From NCBI GenBank assembly GCA_041648735.1, contig JBAZOO010000024.1:1-56461 (forward strand): a stretch of DNA of 56,461 nt, written 5' to 3'. The first letter of the stretch is position 1, and each line of letters starts with the position of its first letter. A program made the translations under genes and the position numbers. Source of the DNA: JBAZOO01 sp041648735 (lineage in GTDB: Bacteria > Verrucomicrobiota > Lentisphaeria > Oligosphaerales > CAITYL01). Shown in pieces: positions 51,947 through 56,461 of the stretch. The notes under the pieces were generated by a model, which searched no databases, was not told the origin of the DNA, and worked only from the letters and a program-made list of their open reading frames with translations.

Positions 51947-53272
51947 ATGAAACTGCTCGTCATACAGTGCGCCGCCCTCGGCCATGACCTCGTGGCCCGC
52001 CACCCCGAGCTGTGGGACAAGCTGCCGCTGACCCTGCGCCCTCTCCAGCCGACCTTCCCCGCCGTCACCGGCACCGCCCAGGCCACCTTCCGCACCGGCC
52101 TGCCGCCCCATGACCACGGCATCATCGGCAACGGCCTCTACGACCGCGAACTCCGCAAGCCCCTCTTCTGGGAACAATCCGCCGCCCTCCTCCCCCAACG
52201 CCGGATCTGGGACGGCTTCCGCGCCCGCGGCGGCCGCGTCGGCCTCGTCTGCTGGCAGCAGAGCCTCGGCGACACGGCCGACCTGATCGTCTCCCCCGCG
52301 CCGATCCACAAGCACGGCGGCGGCATGATCCAGGCCCTCTACACCCAGCCGCCGGAACTGGCCGGCGAACTCCGCGCCGCGGTCGGCCGCGACTTCAACC
52401 TCCACTCCTACTGGGGACCCCTCGCCGGCCTGCACTCCACCCGCTGGATCGCCGAGGCCACCGCCGCCCTCCTCCGCCGCCAGGCCTGCGACCTGCTCCT
52501 GACCTACCTGCCGCACCTCGACTATGCCCTGCAACGGCATGGGCCGCAGGACGAAAAAAACACCCGCCGCGCCGTCGCCCAACTCGTTTGCGAACTCCGC
52601 AAGCTGCTGGCCGCCGCCGCCGCCGCCGGCTACGAAACGCTGATCTTCGGCGACTACGCCATCACCCCCGCCCACCAAGTGCTCTTCCCCAACCGCGAAC
52701 TCCGCAAGGCCGGGCTCTTCCAGGTCCGCGCCGTCAAGGGCATGGCCTATCCGGATCTGCACGCCAGCCGCGCCTTCGCCCTGGTTGACCACCAAGTCGC
52801 CCACCTCTACGTCAAGGAGGCGCGGGACTTGCCGGCGGTGAAGGAGCTGTTCCTCGACCGCACCGTCGTGGCGAAGGTCGCGGAGACGCCGCCGGACGGG
52901 TCGCCCTGGAGCCGGCGCGCCGGCGACCTCGTGCTCACCGCCGCCCGGGGGACCTGGTTCGCCTATCCCTGGTGGGAGGCGCGCCGGGAGGAACCGGAAT
53001 TCGCCAGCCACGTGGACATCCACAACAAGCCCGGCTTCGACCCCTGCGAACTGCACTGGGGCTGGCCCCCGCCCGCGATCAGCCGCAACCCGGCCCGCGT
53101 CGGCGGCACCCATGGGCGCGGCGACGCCCCCGCCGCCTGGGGCGCCACCGTCCCCCTCGACCCCGCCGACGCCACCCGCCAAGCCTCCGCGGAAGCCTCC
53201 CTCCTCGACCTCAGCCACGCCGTCGAACGGCTGCTGGCGCCAGAGCCGCCGCCATCATGCCCATCCCCCTGA
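51947..53272 (+). CDS. Alkaline phosphatase superfamily protein (type I phosphodiesterase/nucleotide pyrophosphatase)
   Basis: A 441-residue cytoplasmic-looking protein (no signal peptide). The nucleophile region is TFPAVTGTAQATFRTGLPPH with DHGIIGNG following, as in PF01663 enzymes. Metal-ligand candidates are LPHLDYALQRHGP, FGDYAITPAHQ and VGGTHGRG. The substrate is unknown; relatives cleave phosphodiesters or nucleotides. The end overlaps rlmN by 16 bases. Confidence 0.8.
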   Translation: MKLLVIQCAALGHDLVARHPELWDKLPLTLRPLQPTFPAVTGTAQATFRTGLPPHDHGIIGNGLYDRELRKPLFWEQSAALLPQRRIWDGFRARGGRVGLVCWQQSLGDTADLIVSPAPIHKHGGGMIQALYTQPPELAGELRAAVGRDFNLHSYWGPLAGLHSTRWIAEATAALLRRQACDLLLTYLPHLDYALQRHGPQDEKNTRRAVAQLVCELRKLLAAAAAAGYETLIFGDYAITPAHQVLFPNRELRKAGLFQVRAVKGMAYPDLHASRAFALVDHQVAHLYVKEARDLPAVKELFLDRTVVAKVAETPPDGSPWSRRAGDLVLTAARGTWFAYPWWEARREEPEFASHVDIHNKPGFDPCELHWGWPPPAISRNPARVGGTHGRGDAPAAWGATVPLDPADATRQASAEASLLDLSHAVERLLAPEPPPSCPSP

Positions 53273-54357
53273 ACGGCCTCACCGCCGACCGGTTGCACGA
53301 ACGGCTGGCACCCCTGGGCGTGACGCCGCGGATGGCCCGGCAAATCCACGTCGCGGCCGTGCGCCGCGGCGAGCTGCCGGCCGAACTGCCGAACATCCCC
53401 CGCCGCCTGCTGGAAACGGTGCGCCAACGCACGGCGATCCCGCGCCTGACCCGGCTCCGGAAAGCCGTCTCCCCCCAGGATGGGTTCACCAAGTACCTCT
53501 TCCACGGCGCCGGCCCGGAGCCGTTCGAGGCGGTGCGCATTCCGCTCCTGCACCGCCCGGCGGATCCCAAGGCGGTCGTCTGCGTCAGCTCCCAGGTGGG
53601 CTGCGCGCTGGGCTGCGCCTTCTGCGCCACCGGCCGGCTGGGGTTCCGCCGCAACCTCGCCGCCTGGGAAATGGTGGACCAAGTGGCCCAGATCCAGGCC
53701 GACTCCCCCTGGCCGGTGCGCGGCGTGGTCTTCATGGGCATGGGCGAACCGCTGCTCAACTACGACGCGGTGACGCAGGCCGCGCAGATCCTCGCCGAAC
53801 CCTGCGGCCTCGCCATCGCCGGCAAGGCCATCTCCATCTCCACGGCCGGCATCGTCCCCGGCATCCGGCGCTTCACGGCGGAGCGGCTGCCCTTCCGCCT
53901 GATCGTCTCCCTGACCGCCGCCGACCCGGCCCGGCGGCGCGAACTGATGCCCGTCGAAGCCCGGCATCCCACGCCGGAGCTGATGGCGGCGCTCCGCGAG
54001 CACCACGCCGCCACCGGCCAGCGCATCCTCCTGGCCTGGACCATGATCGCCGGCGTCAACACCCGCGAGGCCGACGCCCGGCAACTGGCCGAGCTGACCC
54101 GCGGCCTGCCGGTCACCCTCGACCTCATTGACGTGAACGACCCCACGGGCCGCTTCCTGCCGCCCAGCCAGGAGGAGCTGGACCGTTTCCGCGACGCCCT
54201 GCGCCGGCACCTCGCCATGCCCGTCGTCCGCCGCTACAGTGGCGGCAAGGACATCCACGCCGCCTGCGGCATGCTCGCCGGAGAATGCCCCCCTCCGCCC
54301 TCTCGCGCCCCGCTGGGGCGCAACTCAACAATGTGGAACCCCCAGACCCCCGGCTGA
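53257..54357 (+). CDS. rlmN: 23S rRNA (adenine(2503)-C(2))-methyltransferase RlmN
   Basis: A 366-residue radical SAM enzyme. The cluster motif C-x3-C-x2-C is in GCALGCAFCATGRLGFRRNL; also GVVFMGMGEPLLNYDAV, ISTAGIVPGIRRF and the second catalytic Cys in RRYSGGKDIHAACGMLAGE. It methylates A2503 (and possibly tRNA A37). The last ~20 residues after AGE come from a hairpin-rich repeat, so the tail is probably an added extension. Confidence 0.94.
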   Translation: MPIPLNGLTADRLHERLAPLGVTPRMARQIHVAAVRRGELPAELPNIPRRLLETVRQRTAIPRLTRLRKAVSPQDGFTKYLFHGAGPEPFEAVRIPLLHRPADPKAVVCVSSQVGCALGCAFCATGRLGFRRNLAAWEMVDQVAQIQADSPWPVRGVVFMGMGEPLLNYDAVTQAAQILAEPCGLAIAGKAISISTAGIVPGIRRFTAERLPFRLIVSLTAADPARRRELMPVEARHPTPELMAALREHHAATGQRILLAWTMIAGVNTREADARQLAELTRGLPVTLDLIDVNDPTGRFLPPSQEELDRFRDALRRHLAMPVVRRYSGGKDIHAACGMLAGECPPPPSRAPLGRNSTMWNPQTPG

Positions 54358-54394
54358 AGCCGGGGGCTTCATGCCCAGGCCCCTCTGGGGCCTT
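54305..54394. repeat. Triple-hairpin (REP-like) element at the rlmN 3' end
   Basis: Three palindromes follow each other: 54305-54321 (GCGCCCC-GCT-GGGGCGC), 54347-54366 (CCCCCGGC-TGAA-GCCGGGGG) and 54378-54394 (AGGCCCC-TCT-GGGGCCT). The rlmN stop is in the loop of the second. It can terminate transcription or be a remnant of REP/IS200-type sequence. Confidence 0.75.
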
Positions 54395-54399
54395 CAATG

Positions 54400-54421
54400 C
54401 CCGCAGCCCGTAGCCCGCAGG
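54400..54421. repeat. CAGCCCG heptamer repeat, short copy
   Basis: About three units (GCCCGCAGCCCGTAGCCCGC). The same family fills 56254-56374, so the FHA gene is bracketed by it. Confidence 0.75.
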
Positions 54422-54519
54422 ATGGGCGGCAGCGGTTGCCAGCCGGCCCGAACCCCAATACATTGCCAGCGACAGCGGATCGCCCCCTTCCCCGCCCCTC
54501 CATCCCAGCCGGTGCCCCG

Positions 54520-56214
54520 ATGCCGCATCTCATCATCCGCAAATGCCCCGTCGCCATCCCCGAGCGCATCGCCCTGCCGCCGGGGACCGTCGTGTTCGGC
54601 CGCGGCAAGGCCGACATCAAGATCCCCGACCCCGGCATCTCCGCCCGCCATTTTGCCCTCGCCACCAGCGGTTACAAGGTCGAGTTGACCGACCTGGGCT
54701 CGCGCAACGGCACCTTCCTCGACGGGGCCCGGGTCGCCGGCGGCGGCCACCTGCTGAAACACGGCCAGATCATCCGGGCCGGCGACACCGAGATGAGCGT
54801 CTTCCTGGTCGAACCCCAGCAGTTGTCCACCGCCGCTCCCGGCACGGGCGCCGCCGGCGGCGGCGCCGCCCCCTTCGCCATCCGCCCCGACCCGGCGGCG
54901 GACGCCGCCCTCGCCAGCCTCCTGGAGTTCAAGCTCACCCCCGTCCCGGAGCCACTCCCGCCCGTCCAGGATGCCGCCACCGCCCGCCAGCTCGTCAGCC
55001 ATTTCCGCTGCCTGGAACGGGGGCTGCGCGAACTCCATGCCGCCCTCACCCCGCCGGAACTGCTCCAACACGCCATGGGGCTGATGCTGGAAATCCTCCA
55101 CTGCGCCAGCGGCTTCATGGTCACCCTCAACCCGCACGACCCCACCATCGCCGCCGAAGCCGTCGCCTACCTGCATGGCCGCCGGAACGACGAGTTCGCC
55201 GCCCATCCCCGCAACCAGAGCCTGATCCGCAAGGTCCTCGACGGCCGCGCCGGCATCCTCGGCGAAATCCGGCCGCCCGCCGCCGCCGGGGCCGCCGCCG
55301 GCGGCGAGGGGCTGCGCCACACCGTCATTGGCTGCCCCCTCCACGCCGCCGGGCAGCTCGTCGGCGTCGTCGGCCTCGAAGGCAAGCGGAGCGGCAGCAC
55401 CTTGGACAAGTGCGACCTGGAGCTGGCCATGGCCCTGGCCAGCCTGGTCGGCATCGCCCTCGAAAACCTCCGCACCGTCCAGCAGATCAGCCAGCAGACG
55501 CGCATTGCCGACAACCTGGGGCGTTTCGTCTCCGACCAGACCATTGACGCCATCCTGCGGGAGCGGAAGAACGGCTACCCCCACCTCCAGCCGCGGAAGG
55601 CCCACGTCGTCGTGCTCCAATCCGAGATCCGCGGCTTCACCCGGCTCTGCGGCGGCCTTCCCCCGGCCGATGTCGCGGCAATGCTCAACCTCTATCATGC
55701 GGCGACCACCGAGGTCGCCCTCGGCCTCGGCGGCACCCTCCACACCGTCGCCAACGACCGCATTGTCCTGCTCTTCAACGCCCCCGTCGAGCTGCTTGAC
55801 CCCGAGGCCGCCGCCGTCCAGGCCGCCCGCGAGCTGCGCCGCCGCCTCCAGGAACTCCAACCGCAGTGGGAACGCCATGGCCTCCCCAGGTTCGAGCTGG
55901 GGCTCGGCATCGCCGCCGGCGAATGCATCGTCGGCTCCGTCGGCAGCGGCCGGCGGCTGGAGTTCGCCGCCATCGGCGAATGCGTTGACCTTGCCAACCA
56001 CCTCTGCCGCCGCGCCAAGCCCGGGCAGGCCCTGCTCCCGGCCACCATCCATGACCGGCTCCGGCGGCCAGCCCAGTGCCGCGAGACGGTCCTGGCCACC
56101 CCCCCCGCCACCACCGGCGCCGCCGGCAGCGGGGAGGAGCCGTTCCGCTGCCGCCCCGCCGGCAGCACGGATTTCCACGGCGGCGCCGTGAAGCTCTTCG
56201 AACTCCTGGACTGA
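54520..56214 (+). CDS. FHA - GAF - class III cyclase-like protein, catalytically degenerate
   Basis: A 564-residue cytoplasmic protein. Residues ~1-95 are an FHA domain (FGRGKADIKIPDPGISARHF, LGSRNGTFLDG). Residues ~150-330 form a GAF domain (LMLEILHCASGFMVTLNPHD, VVGLEGKRSG). Residues ~355-540 are a class III nucleotide cyclase fold (IRGFTRLCGGLPPADVAAML, GIAAGECIVGSVGSGRRLEF). The first metal Asp of SDIRGFT is Glu (QSEIRGFT), and the usual NLAARL Asn/Arg pair reads DLANHL. A phospho-Thr-reading sensor with an inactive or altered cyclase is likely. Confidence 0.82.
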   Translation: MPHLIIRKCPVAIPERIALPPGTVVFGRGKADIKIPDPGISARHFALATSGYKVELTDLGSRNGTFLDGARVAGGGHLLKHGQIIRAGDTEMSVFLVEPQQLSTAAPGTGAAGGGAAPFAIRPDPAADAALASLLEFKLTPVPEPLPPVQDAATARQLVSHFRCLERGLRELHAALTPPELLQHAMGLMLEILHCASGFMVTLNPHDPTIAAEAVAYLHGRRNDEFAAHPRNQSLIRKVLDGRAGILGEIRPPAAAGAAAGGEGLRHTVIGCPLHAAGQLVGVVGLEGKRSGSTLDKCDLELAMALASLVGIALENLRTVQQISQQTRIADNLGRFVSDQTIDAILRERKNGYPHLQPRKAHVVVLQSEIRGFTRLCGGLPPADVAAMLNLYHAATTEVALGLGGTLHTVANDRIVLLFNAPVELLDPEAAAVQAARELRRRLQELQPQWERHGLPRFELGLGIAAGECIVGSVGSGRRLEFAAIGECVDLANHLCRRAKPGQALLPATIHDRLRRPAQCRETVLATPPATTGAAGSGEEPFRCRPAGSTDFHGGAVKLFELLD

Positions 56215-56253
56215 CCGCCCACCCACCCCGTCCATTCTGTCCATAGCCCACCC

Positions 56254-56374
56254 GCAGCCCTTAGCCCGCAGCCCGCAGCCCGCAGCCCGCAGCCCGCAGC
56301 CCGCAGCCCGTAGCCCGTAGCCCGTAGCCCGTAGCCCGCAGCCCGTAGCCCGTAGCCCGTAGCCCGTAGCCCGC
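56254..56374. repeat. CAGCCCG/TAGCCCG heptamer tandem repeat
   Basis: About 16-17 units of a 7-mer varying C/T at one base. The assembly breaks off in it. Confidence 0.92.
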
Positions 56375-56377
56375 CCC

Positions 56378-56461
<84 letters not shown>

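Overview
The window looks like one end-to-end contig from a high-GC, diderm bacterium, probably metagenome-assembled: it opens inside a heptamer tandem repeat and closes in another heptamer repeat followed by 83 C residues. TolC/NodT-type outer-membrane efflux proteins, lipoproteins and a GmhA-like sugar isomerase indicate an outer membrane. The RHS-derived genes, dispersed heptamer repeats, TRL-like lipoproteins, large PstC/PstA and secreted prenyltransferase/squalene-cyclase-like protein would fit the PVC group (Lentisphaerota, Kiritimatiellota or Planctomycetota). That placement is a guess; there is no rRNA or other taxonomic marker here.

Region 1 (1-20.4 kb, + strand) is a stress and efflux island. 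A four-helix-bundle (S23/Avd family) gene between inverted heptamer arrays is followed by a Cys-rich peptide, a SAM methyltransferase, an ABC-2 exporter and a CHR (chromate) transporter. Then come two paralogous regulatory triplets: ECF sigma factor, zinc-finger anti-sigma, and CnrX-like periplasmic metal-resistance protein. The first precedes a TolC-adaptor-MacB-type ABC pump with two permeases. The second precedes a tripartite RND pump. Most genes overlap by 1-4 nt. A clear rho-independent terminator ends the island at 20.5 kb.

Region 2 (20.5-30.5 kb) is a decayed, recombining accessory zone. It holds remnants of an AbiE toxin-antitoxin pair, IS66 transposase fragments and two arrays of a ~108-bp direct repeat that bracket a minus-strand array of 'mini-RHS' genes. 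Each mini-RHS unit has a GC-rich module (signal peptide plus repeat-built linker where intact, then a nearly invariant ~45-residue RHS neck) joined to an AT-rich, unrelated C-terminal tip. Each tip is followed by an AT-rich gene for a lipoprotein, membrane-anchored or secreted protein that looks like its immunity partner. One tip carries an HExxH metalloprotease motif. A deleted, frameshifted RHS shell with a G13 tract lies in the middle. This is the most novel part of the window.

Region 3 (30.7-56.4 kb) is very GC-rich housekeeping sequence. It contains pstC-pstA-pstB-phoU (no pstS), murF, a secreted cyclase-fold protein, a polysaccharide pyruvyl transferase coupled to a double WaaP/Kdo-type kinase, two TRL-like lipoproteins, queF, trpA and a secreted protein of unknown role. 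An operon follows with an ExbB/TolQ-like protein, TrmO, a trifunctional acyltransferase-ACP-AMP ligase and Pcm. Next are a divergent gmhA-like gene, an alkaline-phosphatase-superfamily protein, rlmN and an FHA-GAF-cyclase-like protein with degenerate catalytic residues. Many genes here share a 'GC-TAnnnT' -10-like element. All functional calls are from reading the sequence; no database search was run.
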